Of a DNA stretch of 64,000 bases, positions 26,199 through 34,968 are shown one piece after another. This DNA comes from JAANXG01 sp963731035. Lineage in GTDB: Bacteria > Pseudomonadota > Gammaproteobacteria > Arenicellales > JAANXG01. Each line of letters opens with the position of its first letter. The first letter of the stretch is position 1. The translations under genes were made by a program, and so were the position numbers. Below the pieces are notes generated by a model that ran no database searches, was not told where the DNA came from, and saw nothing but the letters and a program-made list of their open reading frames with translations. Location of the stretch: positions 62,001 through 126,000 of the forward strand of contig CAVSUY010000006.1 of assembly GCA_963731035.1 (NCBI GenBank), written 5' to 3'.

Positions 26199-26987
26199 AT
26201 GACGAGCTCCGGTTCCAAAGTGCTCGCCGGACAATGTGCGCTGGTATTCGGCGGAACGGCAGGCATAGGGTTCGCCTGTGCCCGGGGATTTGCGGAGGCC
26301 GGCGCCGATCGCGTCATGGTGGTGGGACGGGATCCGCAACGGGCCGAGTCGGCGGCGAACGAACTGCGCCGGCTTTTCCCGCACCACCGAATCGAAGCGT
26401 CCGCCGCCGATGCGTCGACGCCGGACGGCGCCGAAAAAGGCGTAGCCGCCTGCATCGATGCCTTCGGCCGCGTCGACATACTGATGAGCACCGCGGGTGG
26501 GGATTCCATGCCCGCTCTCTTCCACGATATACCCATCGATCAGATTCCAGGCACGGTGGACGGCATCATCATGTCGGCCATGCTACCCGCGCGCGCCGCT
26601 CTGCCCGAAATGATGGGGCAGGGCGGTGGCGTCATCCTGACGTTGGCGTCGGACGCTGGCAAGATCGCTACGCCGGGTGAAACGGCTATTGGCGCAGCGA
26701 TGGGAGGCATCATCATGTTCACCAGGGCGTTGGCCATCGAGGCGAAGCGATCGGGGGTCCGGGTGAACTGCCTGACCCCGTCCATCGTTCAGGGCACGGC
26801 CTTGTATGACAAGCTGATGGCTGACGCGTTTGCCGGCAAGCTCTTCCGCAAGGCGGAGACACTGGCCGCTCTCGGCGTGGTGCAGCCCGAGGACTTGGCG
26901 GCGACGGCGGTCTTCCTGGCGAGCCCGTCGGCGGCTCGGATTACCGGGCAGGCCATCAGCGTGAACGGCGGCATTTCCGCCGCCTGA
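26199..26987 (+). CDS. SDR-family protein lacking the catalytic Tyr/Lys
   Basis: 262 aa with SDR fold: cofactor motif VFGGTAGIGFA, later STAGGDSMP (the NNAG position) and ITGQAISVNGG near the C-terminus. At the active site the segment reads TPGETAIGAAMGG, where Ile164 and Met168 occupy the usual Tyr and Lys positions; Ser151 remains. It should not be a normal dehydrogenase unless another residue replaces Tyr. It sits 104 bases upstream of the TetR regulator that heads the acyl-CoA operon. An SDR (AtuB/AtuG) also occurs in the Pseudomonas atu cluster, though those retain normal residues as far as I know. Confidence 0.85.
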   Translation: MTSSGSKVLAGQCALVFGGTAGIGFACARGFAEAGADRVMVVGRDPQRAESAANELRRLFPHHRIEASAADASTPDGAEKGVAACIDAFGRVDILMSTAGGDSMPALFHDIPIDQIPGTVDGIIMSAMLPARAALPEMMGQGGGVILTLASDAGKIATPGETAIGAAMGGIIMFTRALAIEAKRSGVRVNCLTPSIVQGTALYDKLMADAFAGKLFRKAETLAALGVVQPEDLAATAVFLASPSAARITGQAISVNGGISAA

Positions 26988-27032
26988 ATCCCTTCCGGAT
27001 GTACCGGCGCGTTGCCCCTCGGCGAGCGGGTT

Positions 27033-27061
27033 TTGAATGCCTGCCTAACGTTTGTTAGACT
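27033..27061 (+). promoter_or_regulatory. Promoter with TetR-type operator
   Basis: A sigma70-like promoter TTGAAT (27033-27038), 17-base spacer and TAGACT (27056-27061) lies upstream of the TetR gene. The palindrome CTAAC-GTTT-GTTAG (27045-27058) fills the spacer and overlaps the -10 box. This is where a TetR regulator would bind to repress its own operon. Identification rests on sequence pattern only. Confidence 0.6.
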
Positions 27062-27091
27062 GACCGCAACACGGTGTACACGGAGCCAACG

Positions 27092-27721
27092 ATGAGCACG
27101 AGATCCGTACCAGACCGAATCGCGGCCGGCACCTCACCCGACGGTGGACGGGAACGTATCCTGGCGGCCGCCGCCCGCCTGTTCCGGGAACACGGCTATG
27201 CGGCCGTGTCGCTAAGGGCCATCGCCGGGGAAGCCGGCATGCAGGGCGGCAGTCTTTACCATCATTTCCGTGGCAAGGAAGATATTGTCGGAGCGGTGCT
27301 CGATTTGGGGATTCAGCGGGTACACGCCGCCGTGGAAGCGGCACTCGCCGAACTCCCGACGGACGCCGGTATCCGCGAATCCATGCACGCCGCCGTGGCC
27401 GCGCACCTCGAGGCCCTGCTCAGTCACAGCGACTACACGTCGGCCAACGTGCGTATCTTCGGTCAGGTGCCGCCGGCGGTCCAGGAAGGGAACAAGGCCG
27501 TGCGCCGGGCCTATGAGAAGCTTTGGGCCGACCTGCTCGACCGCGCCGCGGATCACGGGACCTTGCGTCCCGACCTGGATCTTCGTCTGGTGCGCCGGGC
27601 GCTCATCGGCGCGCTCAACGCGACCCTCGAATGGTTCGACCGCGAGAACATGGATCCCCGGCACCTCGCCGCCGCCTACGCCGATCTCTTTCTCAACGGC
27701 ATTGTCGAGGAATCCGCGTAA
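27092..27721 (+). CDS. TetR-family transcriptional repressor
   Basis: 209 aa from ATG 27092 (SD GGAG upstream). N-terminal HTH: ERILAAAARLFREHGYAAVS followed by IAGEAGMQGGSLYHHFRGKE. The C-terminal ligand domain would bind an effector, probably a CoA ester given the neighbours. The stop codon overlaps the ATG of the carboxylase beta gene by one base, so the regulator is the first gene of the operon and is likely autoregulated through the palindrome at 27045-27058. It is comparable to AtuR-type regulators of terpene-acid catabolism; leucine (liu) clusters more often use a MerR regulator. Confidence 0.88.
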   Translation: MSTRSVPDRIAAGTSPDGGRERILAAAARLFREHGYAAVSLRAIAGEAGMQGGSLYHHFRGKEDIVGAVLDLGIQRVHAAVEAALAELPTDAGIRESMHAAVAAHLEALLSHSDYTSANVRIFGQVPPAVQEGNKAVRRAYEKLWADLLDRAADHGTLRPDLDLRLVRRALIGALNATLEWFDRENMDPRHLAAAYADLFLNGIVEESA

Positions 27722-29328
27722 TGAGCATTCTGCATAGCACGCTTGACACCGGCTCGACCTCTTTCGCGCAGAACCAGGCGCGCGTGGGCGGTCTTGTGGC
27801 GACCTTGCGAGAGCGTATCGCCGCGGCTACGGCGGGCGGGCGCTCCGCACAGGTGGAACGCCATCGCCGGCGCGGCAAATTTCCCGCGCGCGAGCGCATC
27901 GACCGCCTGGTCGATCCGGGCACTGCGTTCCTCGAGTTGTCGCCGCTGGCGGCCTGGGGCCAGTACGACAACGAAGTACCCGGTGCCGGTATAGTCACGG
28001 GCATCGGCGTCGTCCGTGGCCTTCCCGTCGTGCTCATTGCCAACGACGCCACCGTCAAGGGCGGCTCGTTCTTTCACGAGACTGTCAAGAAGCACATCCG
28101 CGCCCAGGAGATCGCAGAGCAGAACTGCCTCCCAGTGCTTTACCTGGTCGACTGCGGGGGTGCCTATCTGCCGCAACAGGACCGCGTCTTCCCCGACCGG
28201 GATCACTTCGGCAACGCGTTCTACCGGCAATGCCGCATGTCGGCGTCCGGAATTCCGCAGATCTCGATCGTGTTCGGCGGCTGTACTGCCGGCGGCGCCT
28301 ACATTCCCGCTTTGTCGGACGACGTCATCATGGTGGAGGGCAATGCCAGAATTCACCTGGGCGGGCCCTCCATCGTGAAGGTGGCCATCAACGAAGAAGT
28401 GGACGGCGAAACGCTTGGCGGCGCCGCCATGCACACCCGCGTCTCCGGGGTGTCCGATCGTCTGGCGGCGACCGAGGAAGAAGGGCTGGCGAGACTGCGT
28501 GACCTGGTGGGCGAGTTGAACATGCAGCGAACGCGTCCCGTCAGTACGCCGGTGCGGCCCCCGCGATATGACCCCGCCGAGCTTGCCGGGGTGGTCAGCG
28601 CCGACCGGCGCGTGCCCTATGACGTGCGCGAAGTCGTCGCCCGCCTGGTGGACGACAGCGACTTCGACGAGTTCAAGCCCGAGTGGGGTGAAACCCTGGT
28701 CTGCGGCACGGCGCGGCTTCACGGCCACCCCGTCGGTCTGCTGGGCAACAACGGCGCATTGTTCTCGGACAGTTCGCTGAAGGCCGCGCACTTCATCATG
28801 CGCTGCGACCAGCGCGCCATTCCGCTGCTGTTTCTGCACAACATCTCCGGCTTCATGGTGGGCAGCGAGGCCGAGCAGGGCGGCATCGCCAAGCACAGCG
28901 CCAAGATGGTCTATGCCATGTCCGTCGCAACGGTACCCCGCCTGTCGGTCATCATCGGCGGCTCCTACGGCGCCGGCAACTACGGTATGTGCGGGCGCGG
29001 GTTTCGTCCCGATTTTCTGTTCGCCTGGCCAACCGCCGAAGTCGCGACGATGTCGGCGGACATTGCCACCAACGTCATGCTCGAGCTGCGCCGCGCCGCC
29101 GGGGGCGACGGTGCGGCGCCGGACAAGCTGGCGGCGCTCGAGAAGTCGGTGCGAGCGCAGTATGCCGAGCAGAGCGACCCCTATTACGCCACCTCGCGGC
29201 TCTGGGATGACGGCCTGATCGAGCCCGACCAGACCCGCGAGGTCCTTGCATTGTGCCTCGATATCGTTCGCAGCCGGCCCGCCTCGGAGAGGACTACGGT
29301 CCGGCGCACGCCCGTTTACCGTATGTAG
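27721..29328 (+). CDS. Acyl-CoA carboxylase beta subunit (methylcrotonyl-/geranyl-CoA carboxylase type)
   Basis: 535 aa carboxyltransferase subunit, the length of MCC/GCC beta chains. Landmarks: KFPARERIDRLVDPG near the N-terminus, AGGAYIPALSDD and IHLGGPSIVKVAINEE in the N-half, and FLHNISGFMVGSEAEQGGI and SYGAGNYGMCGR in the C-half, all CoA/biotin site segments. It would transfer CO2 from biotin on the alpha subunit to 3-methylcrotonyl-CoA or a longer branched enoyl-CoA such as geranyl-CoA; the sequence alone does not decide. It overlaps the TetR gene by one base and is followed after 9 bases by the hydratase. Confidence 0.88.
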   Translation: MSILHSTLDTGSTSFAQNQARVGGLVATLRERIAAATAGGRSAQVERHRRRGKFPARERIDRLVDPGTAFLELSPLAAWGQYDNEVPGAGIVTGIGVVRGLPVVLIANDATVKGGSFFHETVKKHIRAQEIAEQNCLPVLYLVDCGGAYLPQQDRVFPDRDHFGNAFYRQCRMSASGIPQISIVFGGCTAGGAYIPALSDDVIMVEGNARIHLGGPSIVKVAINEEVDGETLGGAAMHTRVSGVSDRLAATEEEGLARLRDLVGELNMQRTRPVSTPVRPPRYDPAELAGVVSADRRVPYDVREVVARLVDDSDFDEFKPEWGETLVCGTARLHGHPVGLLGNNGALFSDSSLKAAHFIMRCDQRAIPLLFLHNISGFMVGSEAEQGGIAKHSAKMVYAMSVATVPRLSVIIGGSYGAGNYGMCGRGFRPDFLFAWPTAEVATMSADIATNVMLELRRAAGGDGAAPDKLAALEKSVRAQYAEQSDPYYATSRLWDDGLIEPDQTREVLALCLDIVRSRPASERTTVRRTPVYRM

Positions 29329-29337
29329 GAGCGGCCA

Positions 29338-30141
29338 ATGAACTTCGAAACCCTGACCTTGGAGACGGATCAACGCGGCGTTGCGACGCTGACGCTGAAC
29401 CGGCCCGAGCAGCACAACGCCCTCAATGCTCAATTGATTGCCGATCTGCGGCAAGCGGCCGCGCTGGTGGCCGGTGACGATCGAGTCCGCGTGGTCGTGC
29501 TCACCGGTGCCGGCAAGAGCTTTTGCGCCGGAGGCGACTTCCGCTGGTTCGCCGCCAACACAGAGCTGGATCGCGCCGGGCGTATCGCGCAGGGACGGGC
29601 CCTTGCCGATATGTTGAGAGATCTCAACAGCCTGCCGAAACCGTTGATTGGACGAATCAATGGCCCGGCCTACGGCGGCGGAGTCGGCATGATCGCCGTG
29701 TGCGATTTGGCCATCGCCGCCGCCGAAGCTCGCTTCGGATTGACCGAGGTGCGCCTCGGCCTGATACCGGCGACCATCTCCCCCTACGTGGTCGCCCGAA
29801 TCGGCGAGGCCAATGCCCGCGCCACGATGTTGTCCGGGGCCGTGTTCGATGCCGGGCGCGCCCGGGAGATCGGCCTGTTGACCGAGTCGGCGCAAGCCGG
29901 CGGCCTCGCGGAACGCACTGAGGCCATCGTCAACGCCCATCTGCAGGCTGCACCCGGCGCCGTCGCGGCGACCAAGCGACTTATTGATTATGTAGGCCGG
30001 CACGGCACCGATGACAACATCATTTACACGACCGACCGTTTGGCCGACGCCTGGGAAACCGAAGAGGGCCGCACCGGCATCGATTCGTTCCTCAACAAGA
30101 CTGCACCGCCCTGGCGGTCCCGCGCCGACCATAAACAATGA
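29338..30141 (+). CDS. Enoyl-CoA hydratase/isomerase family, methylglutaconyl-CoA hydratase-like
   Basis: 267 aa crotonase-fold enzyme. It has the oxyanion-hole segments GKSFCAGGDFRW and GPAYGGGVGM and the FGLTEVRLGLIPATISPYVV run seen in LiuC/AtuE-type hydratases that act after the carboxylase. It would hydrate 3-methylglutaconyl-CoA (leucine path) or isohexenylglutaconyl-CoA (acyclic terpene path). The stop overlaps the next gene's start (ATGA), consistent with one operon. Confidence 0.87.
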   Translation: MNFETLTLETDQRGVATLTLNRPEQHNALNAQLIADLRQAAALVAGDDRVRVVVLTGAGKSFCAGGDFRWFAANTELDRAGRIAQGRALADMLRDLNSLPKPLIGRINGPAYGGGVGMIAVCDLAIAAAEARFGLTEVRLGLIPATISPYVVARIGEANARATMLSGAVFDAGRAREIGLLTESAQAGGLAERTEAIVNAHLQAAPGAVAATKRLIDYVGRHGTDDNIIYTTDRLADAWETEEGRTGIDSFLNKTAPPWRSRADHKQ

Positions 30142-32180
30142 GCGGCAGGCCGATCGAATCAGTCCTCGTCGCCAACCGGGGAGAGATCGCGGTACGGGTG
30201 ATCGATGCCTGCCATCGCCTTGGCCTGCGCGCGGTTGCGGTCTATTCGGACGCGGATCGGGAGGCGCCGCACGTGGCGCGTGCGGACGCGGCCATGCGGC
30301 TTGGCCCGGCACCGGCACGGGACAGCTATCTGTACGTCAACGCGCTGCTCGACGCCGCGCATCGGGCGGGCGCGGATGCCGTCCATCCGGGCTACGGTTT
30401 CCTCGCCGAGAGCGCGGCCTTCGCCCGTTCATGCGCTGGCGCCGGCCTGACGTTCATCGGCCCCCATGCCGAAGCGATTCAGGAGATGGGAGCCAAGACC
30501 ACCGCCAAGGTAATCGCGGCGCGGGCCGGTGTGCCGACGGTGCCGGGTTACCACGGCGAAGACCAGACTGAGCGAACGCTGCGCCGGGAAGCGGATCGTA
30601 TCGGTTGGCCCTTGCTGGTCAAGGCCAGCGCGGGCGGCGGCGGCCGTGGGATGCGGCGCGTAGCTTCTCCGGAAGCCTTTCCCGGGGCGCTGGAGCTGGC
30701 CCGCGCCGAGGCCGAAGCCGCCTTCGGAGACCCGACGCTGCTCATCGAAAAGGCGGTCCCCCGGGCGCGGCACATCGAGGTCCAGGTGCTGGGCGACCGG
30801 CACGGCAACATCGTGCACTTGTTCGAGCGCGATTGCTCGCTGCAACGCAAACACCAGAAGTTGATCGAGGAGGCGCCGGCACCGGGACTTTCGGAGGAGT
30901 GGTGCGCCGCGCTCAGGCGATGGTCGCTGGACCTGGCGGCGGCACTGCGCTACGACAGCGTCGGCACCGTCGAATTCATCTACGATCCTGACGCCGACGA
31001 GGTTTGGTTTCTGGAGATGAATACACGCCTGCAGGTCGAGCATCCGGTCACCGAGGCGGTCACCGGCGTGGACCTCGTAGCATGGCAGATCCGTGTCGCC
31101 GGTGGGGAGGCCCTGGATTTCGGCCAGGATGATCTGCGGGTAATTGGTTGGGCCATCGAGGCTCGTGTGGCCGCCGAGGATCCGGCCCATGATTACGCGC
31201 CGCGAACCGGCGTGCTGCGCCGCTGGCGGGTGCCATCGGCGCCCGGCCTGCGTGTCGACGCGGGGGTCGAGACGGGGAGCACCGTCGGCCATCACTACGA
31301 TTCCCTCCTCGCAAAAGTGATCGCCCATGGGCGGGACCGGGAGGAAGCGCGCCGCCGTTTGCTTCGTGCACTCCACGGAATCGAGGCCGTGGGTGTCGGT
31401 GTAAACTCGCGATTTCTCGAAGACCTGTTGGCGCTGCCGGGGTTCATTGAAGGTCGGCCATACACCACGTTGATCGAGGACGCCTGGCCCGCGGGCTGGC
31501 GGACGCCGGAAGTGGACCGGCATGACATCGTCGATGCGGCAGTGGCTGCGCACCTAGCGCCCAGTCCGTCGCCGAACCTCGGATCCTGGTCGGGACTGGG
31601 CGCCTGGCGGGTGACCGAAGCAGCGGGCCGCTGCGGATCGGCGGTCCACTACGTGGGCGCGGAAGACGGCTCGACGCGATGGGTGCGGGTTTGCGGGAGG
31701 TCGGGCACGTTGATCGTCGAGTGCGAAGGGGTCGATCCACTCGAACTTCGCGCCGTAGAGCTTACCGAGGAGCGCCTGGTCTACGAAATTGATGGTGAGC
31801 GCCGCGAGACCGAGGTGCTCTTCGACGGCGAGTCGCTGACACTGCTGGGGCGCGGCGGGGCCGTCACGCTGGCCGTTCTGTCTCCCGAACGCGCCCTGCT
31901 AGGGCTTGTTTCAGACGTGGAACGCGAGGGCGATGTCGTCGCGCCCATGCCGGGTGCTCTCGTGGAAGTCCGCGTTGCCGTCGGCCAAGCGGTGCGCGCG
32001 GGGGAGACCCTGTGCGTGCTCGAGGCGATGAAACTGTTCCAGGAGCTTACCGCTCCTTTCGACGGCACCGTTGCCGAGCTGCGCCAGCAGGCGGGGGACA
32101 CCGTGAAGGGCGGTGCGCTGCTGGCCGTGATTGCGCCTGATGAACCATCCGCCGGATCGCACCGGGAGACCCGAGCATGA
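30138..32180 (+). CDS. Acyl-CoA carboxylase alpha subunit (biotin carboxylase + BCCP)
   Basis: 680 aa. N-terminal biotin carboxylase: SVLVANRGEIAVRVI, ATP-grasp loop KASAGGGGRGMRR, catalytic ERDCSLQRKHQK and FLEMNTRLQVEHPVTE. A linker BT-like domain follows. The C-terminal biotinyl domain carries CVLEAMKLFQEL, whose Lys is biotinylated. It partners the beta subunit two genes upstream, making a methylcrotonyl- or geranyl-CoA carboxylase. Overlaps the preceding stop (ATGA) and the following start (ATGA), a tightly coupled arrangement. Confidence 0.9.
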   Translation: MSGRPIESVLVANRGEIAVRVIDACHRLGLRAVAVYSDADREAPHVARADAAMRLGPAPARDSYLYVNALLDAAHRAGADAVHPGYGFLAESAAFARSCAGAGLTFIGPHAEAIQEMGAKTTAKVIAARAGVPTVPGYHGEDQTERTLRREADRIGWPLLVKASAGGGGRGMRRVASPEAFPGALELARAEAEAAFGDPTLLIEKAVPRARHIEVQVLGDRHGNIVHLFERDCSLQRKHQKLIEEAPAPGLSEEWCAALRRWSLDLAAALRYDSVGTVEFIYDPDADEVWFLEMNTRLQVEHPVTEAVTGVDLVAWQIRVAGGEALDFGQDDLRVIGWAIEARVAAEDPAHDYAPRTGVLRRWRVPSAPGLRVDAGVETGSTVGHHYDSLLAKVIAHGRDREEARRRLLRALHGIEAVGVGVNSRFLEDLLALPGFIEGRPYTTLIEDAWPAGWRTPEVDRHDIVDAAVAAHLAPSPSPNLGSWSGLGAWRVTEAAGRCGSAVHYVGAEDGSTRWVRVCGRSGTLIVECEGVDPLELRAVELTEERLVYEIDGERRETEVLFDGESLTLLGRGGAVTLAVLSPERALLGLVSDVEREGDVVAPMPGALVEVRVAVGQAVRAGETLCVLEAMKLFQELTAPFDGTVAELRQQAGDTVKGGALLAVIAPDEPSAGSHRETRA

Positions 32181-33322
32181 CCGACAGTCCTTACTTCACT
32201 TTCGAGCACGAAATGCTGCGCGAGCAGCTTCAGCGATTCGTCGCCCGCGAAGTCATACCTCACGCCGACGTGTGGGAGCAAGACGGCGCCACGCCGCGGA
32301 GTGTGCTCCGCAAAATGGGCGAGCTCGGCTACCTCGGCATGCGCTACCCCGAGGCATATGGCGGCTCGGCGCTGGATACCCTGGCCAGCGTGGTGCTGGC
32401 GGAGGAGTTGGGACGTTCAGGCTACGGCGGCTTCGCTATCACGGTCCTGGTGCACACCGACATGGCATCGCCCCATCTCGCCAATGCCGGCAACGAGGAA
32501 CAGCTCGGCCGCTACATGCCGGGCGTGATCGCCGGCGAAATCATTACTGCAGTGGCGGTGACCGAACCCGATGCGGGTTCCGATGTCGCGCGTATTCGAA
32601 CTTCGGCGCGGCGCGAAGGAGACGATTGGGTCATTAATGGCAGTAAGATGTTCATCACCAACGGCGTTCACGCGGATCTGTGTTTCGTCGCCGCGCGCAC
32701 CGACCCGGATGCCAAGGGCTCCCGGGGGCTGACGATATTCCTGGTGGAAAAAGGCGCGCCGGGCTTCGGCGTGGGTCGGGCGCTGGACAAGATGGGTTGG
32801 CGCAGTTCCGACACGGCGGAGCTGATCTTCAACGACTGTCGCGTTCCGCGCGCCAACGTCCTTGGGGAGATCGACGGCGGTTTCTACGCCGTCATGCAGA
32901 ACTTCCAGAACGAACGCATTGTGCTGGGCGCGCAAGCCATGGGCGAAGCTCGGCGGGCAATCGAGATTACCCTCGACTACGTCCGCCAGCGCAAGGCATT
33001 CGGCGGAACGCTCTGGGACAAGCAGGCCGTGCAGCAGCGTCTGGCGCAACGCGCCGCCGAGGTCGAGGCCGGCCGTCAGCTCGTCTACCACGCCGCCTGG
33101 CTGGACGCCAGGGGAAACGATTGCGTGAAGGAGGTGTCGATGGTTAAGGCCTACTGCGGCGAGCTGGTGAACCGGGTGATGTACGACTGCCAGCAGTTCC
33201 ACGGCGGCTTCGGCTACATGCGCGAAGCCCCGATCGAGCGTATGGTCCGGGACGCCCGGGTGCAGTCCATTGGCGGCGGTGCCACGGAAGTGATGCTTCA
33301 GGAAATCGCCAAGCGAATGTAG
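32177..33322 (+). CDS. Acyl-CoA dehydrogenase, isovaleryl/citronellyl-CoA type
   Basis: 381 aa flavoenzyme. FAD and substrate segments: ITAVAVTEPDAGSDVARI, DDWVINGSKMFITNG, and GGFGYMREAPIERMVRDAR. At the C-terminal position where many family members have a catalytic Glu in an EGT motif, this protein reads SIGGGATEV, as isovaleryl-CoA-type enzymes do. The alternative Glu (FQNERIVLGA, about residue 250) is present. It should oxidise a branched acyl-CoA to the 2,3-enoyl-CoA that the carboxylase then uses. Last gene of the coupled set. Confidence 0.88.
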   Translation: MTDSPYFTFEHEMLREQLQRFVAREVIPHADVWEQDGATPRSVLRKMGELGYLGMRYPEAYGGSALDTLASVVLAEELGRSGYGGFAITVLVHTDMASPHLANAGNEEQLGRYMPGVIAGEIITAVAVTEPDAGSDVARIRTSARREGDDWVINGSKMFITNGVHADLCFVAARTDPDAKGSRGLTIFLVEKGAPGFGVGRALDKMGWRSSDTAELIFNDCRVPRANVLGEIDGGFYAVMQNFQNERIVLGAQAMGEARRAIEITLDYVRQRKAFGGTLWDKQAVQQRLAQRAAEVEAGRQLVYHAAWLDARGNDCVKEVSMVKAYCGELVNRVMYDCQQFHGGFGYMREAPIERMVRDARVQSIGGGATEVMLQEIAKRM

Positions 33323-33336
33323 TACAAGAACGAGAT

Positions 33337-34485
33337 ATGAATGACCATGCAAACCGGAAAACAGGAAGGACCAGACCCGTGCCTGAGATCGCAATAAACC
33401 CGCGGCTGAGAAAGTCACCGTTTTTTGATGCAACGGTGAAAGCCGGCGTAACGGAGTTCACCGTGTATAACCATATGCTGATGCCGACCTCCTACGGGGA
33501 CCCCGCGGGTGAGTATTGGCGGCTGATCAACGGCGTCAGCCTGTGGGACGTGGCCGCTGAGCGGCAGGTCGAGTTTTCGGGACCGGATGCCGCGCGGCTG
33601 GCGCAATACCTCACGCCACGCAACCTGTCGACGTGCAGAATCGGACGCGGAAAATATGTGCCGCTGTGCAATCACCAAGGCCACCTGCTGAATGACCCGG
33701 TCCTGCTCCGGATCGACGAGGACCGCTACTGGCTCTCCCTGGCGGACTCGGACGTGCGGTTGTGGGTGCAGGCTGTCATCGCCGAGGGCGGCTTCGTCGT
33801 GGAGGCGCACGAACCGGACGTGTCGCCACTGGCTCTTCAGGGTCCGGGAGCCGAAGCGGTGATCATCGATCTGTTCGGCGAGTGGGTGAAAGAGCTGAAA
33901 TACTTCTGGTTCCGCGAGGCGAACCTCAATGGCATCCCGCTGGTCGTTGCGCGTTCGGGGTGGAGCAAGCAAGGCGGCTTCGAGCTGTATCTGCGCGACG
34001 GCTCGCGCGGCACGGAGTTGTGGGACATCGTCTGGGAGGCGGGGCGGCCGAGTGATATCGGGCCCGGCACCCCCAATGGCATCGAGCGGGTGGAGAGCGC
34101 GCTGCTTTCCTACGGTACGGACACCGAGCCGGACACCAACCCTTTCGAGGTCGGTTTGAGCCGCTATGTCGACCTGGAGCAGGAGGCAGAATTCATCGGC
34201 AAGGCGGCGCTCGAGGCGATCGCCGCCGAGGGACCGAGGCATCATCAGCTTGGTCTGTTCATCGAGGAGGGCGCCCCGATTGTGCCCAACCAGCACAAGT
34301 GGCCCGTGCAAGTCGAAGGGTACACCGTCGGCAACGTAACCGCGGCGGTCTATTCGCCGCGGCTCGAGCGGAATATCGCGTTGGCACTCGTGGAGAGCCG
34401 TGTCTCCACCGGCGGCGAGGCGGTGACTGTTCTCACGCCCGACGGCTCTCGACAGGCAGAGACGACGACGCTGCCGTTCTGTTGA
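33337..34485 (+). CDS. GcvT-fold aminomethyltransferase-family protein, DmdA-like
   Basis: 382 aa. It strongly resembles dimethylsulfoniopropionate demethylase (DmdA): YNHMLMPTSYG, SLWDVAAERQVEFSGPD, NDPVLLRIDEDRYWLSLADSD, ARSGWSKQGGFELYL and GTPNGIERVESALLSYG. Such enzymes move a methyl or aminomethyl group to tetrahydrofolate. Whether DMSP is the substrate is not certain, since DmdA-like paralogs of unknown function are common. The ATG is 14 bases after the acyl-CoA dehydrogenase stop, so it may be cotranscribed; a GTG at 33379 is an alternative start. Confidence 0.8.
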   Translation: MNDHANRKTGRTRPVPEIAINPRLRKSPFFDATVKAGVTEFTVYNHMLMPTSYGDPAGEYWRLINGVSLWDVAAERQVEFSGPDAARLAQYLTPRNLSTCRIGRGKYVPLCNHQGHLLNDPVLLRIDEDRYWLSLADSDVRLWVQAVIAEGGFVVEAHEPDVSPLALQGPGAEAVIIDLFGEWVKELKYFWFREANLNGIPLVVARSGWSKQGGFELYLRDGSRGTELWDIVWEAGRPSDIGPGTPNGIERVESALLSYGTDTEPDTNPFEVGLSRYVDLEQEAEFIGKAALEAIAAEGPRHHQLGLFIEEGAPIVPNQHKWPVQVEGYTVGNVTAAVYSPRLERNIALALVESRVSTGGEAVTVLTPDGSRQAETTTLPFC

Positions 34486-34581
34486 TCGGACCTTGATGTC
34501 CCGCATCTCGAAGCCGCAATCCGCCGTTGCTTGTCTCGATGCGAAAGCCGGGGAATTCGCGTTGATCGGGCGCGCCTTGCC

Positions 34582-34968
34582 TCAGGCCGGGCTGAACGCG
34601 CAGGCGGAATCGCCATTGACCCGGCAGCGGGTCTCCTCCACCAACAAGGATTCGAATCCGGGCGAGGGGGCGGACAGGCCCTCGAAGAATCCGCACAAGA
34701 AGTCGCAGTTCTCGACTTCGCCGTTGAACAGATCCACCGACGTTACGACCCTGCGGGTGAACAATGAGATGGGCCCCACGACAGTGTGGTCTTTTCGGGA
34801 GACTTCGGCGATCGGGCCGATCGCCGGCAGGACCACGTCGTCTTTCACCGCGGACACCGATTCGGGCCGGCCGGTTTCCAAGGAAGCTGCGAACCTGCGC
34901 CCCGACTCGGCAGCCGAACTGCAGCTGTTCATAGTTGAAGCCCCAATGATTCGCGTTCCGTATGTCAT
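34582..34968 (-). CDS. Possible V4R (4-vinyl reductase)-like domain protein
   Basis: A minus-strand frame of about 128 aa in the gap between two plus-strand genes. Its C-terminal third (FFEGLSAPSPGFESLL then VEETRCRVNGDSACAFSP) matches the V4R small-molecule-binding pattern, with the E-x2-C-x8-C spacing. The N-terminal part is unrecognised, and another frame on the same strand shows NHWGFNYEQLQF, so the gene may be frameshifted or degenerate. The 5' end overlaps the start of the DadA-like gene by seven bases. Confidence 0.4.
   Translation of the reverse strand: MTYGTRIIGASTMNSCSSAAESGRRFAASLETGRPESVSAVKDDVVLPAIGPIAEVSRKDHTVVGPISLFTRRVVTSVDLFNGEVENCDFLCGFFEGLSAPSPGFESLLVEETRCRVNGDSACAFSPA

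Noticed and set aside
27676..30318. An 880-aa open frame on the minus strand across the carboxylase operon
   Set aside because: It mirrors the real beta, hydratase and alpha genes, whose families and coupling are clear; its translation has no domain and reflects GC-rich third positions.
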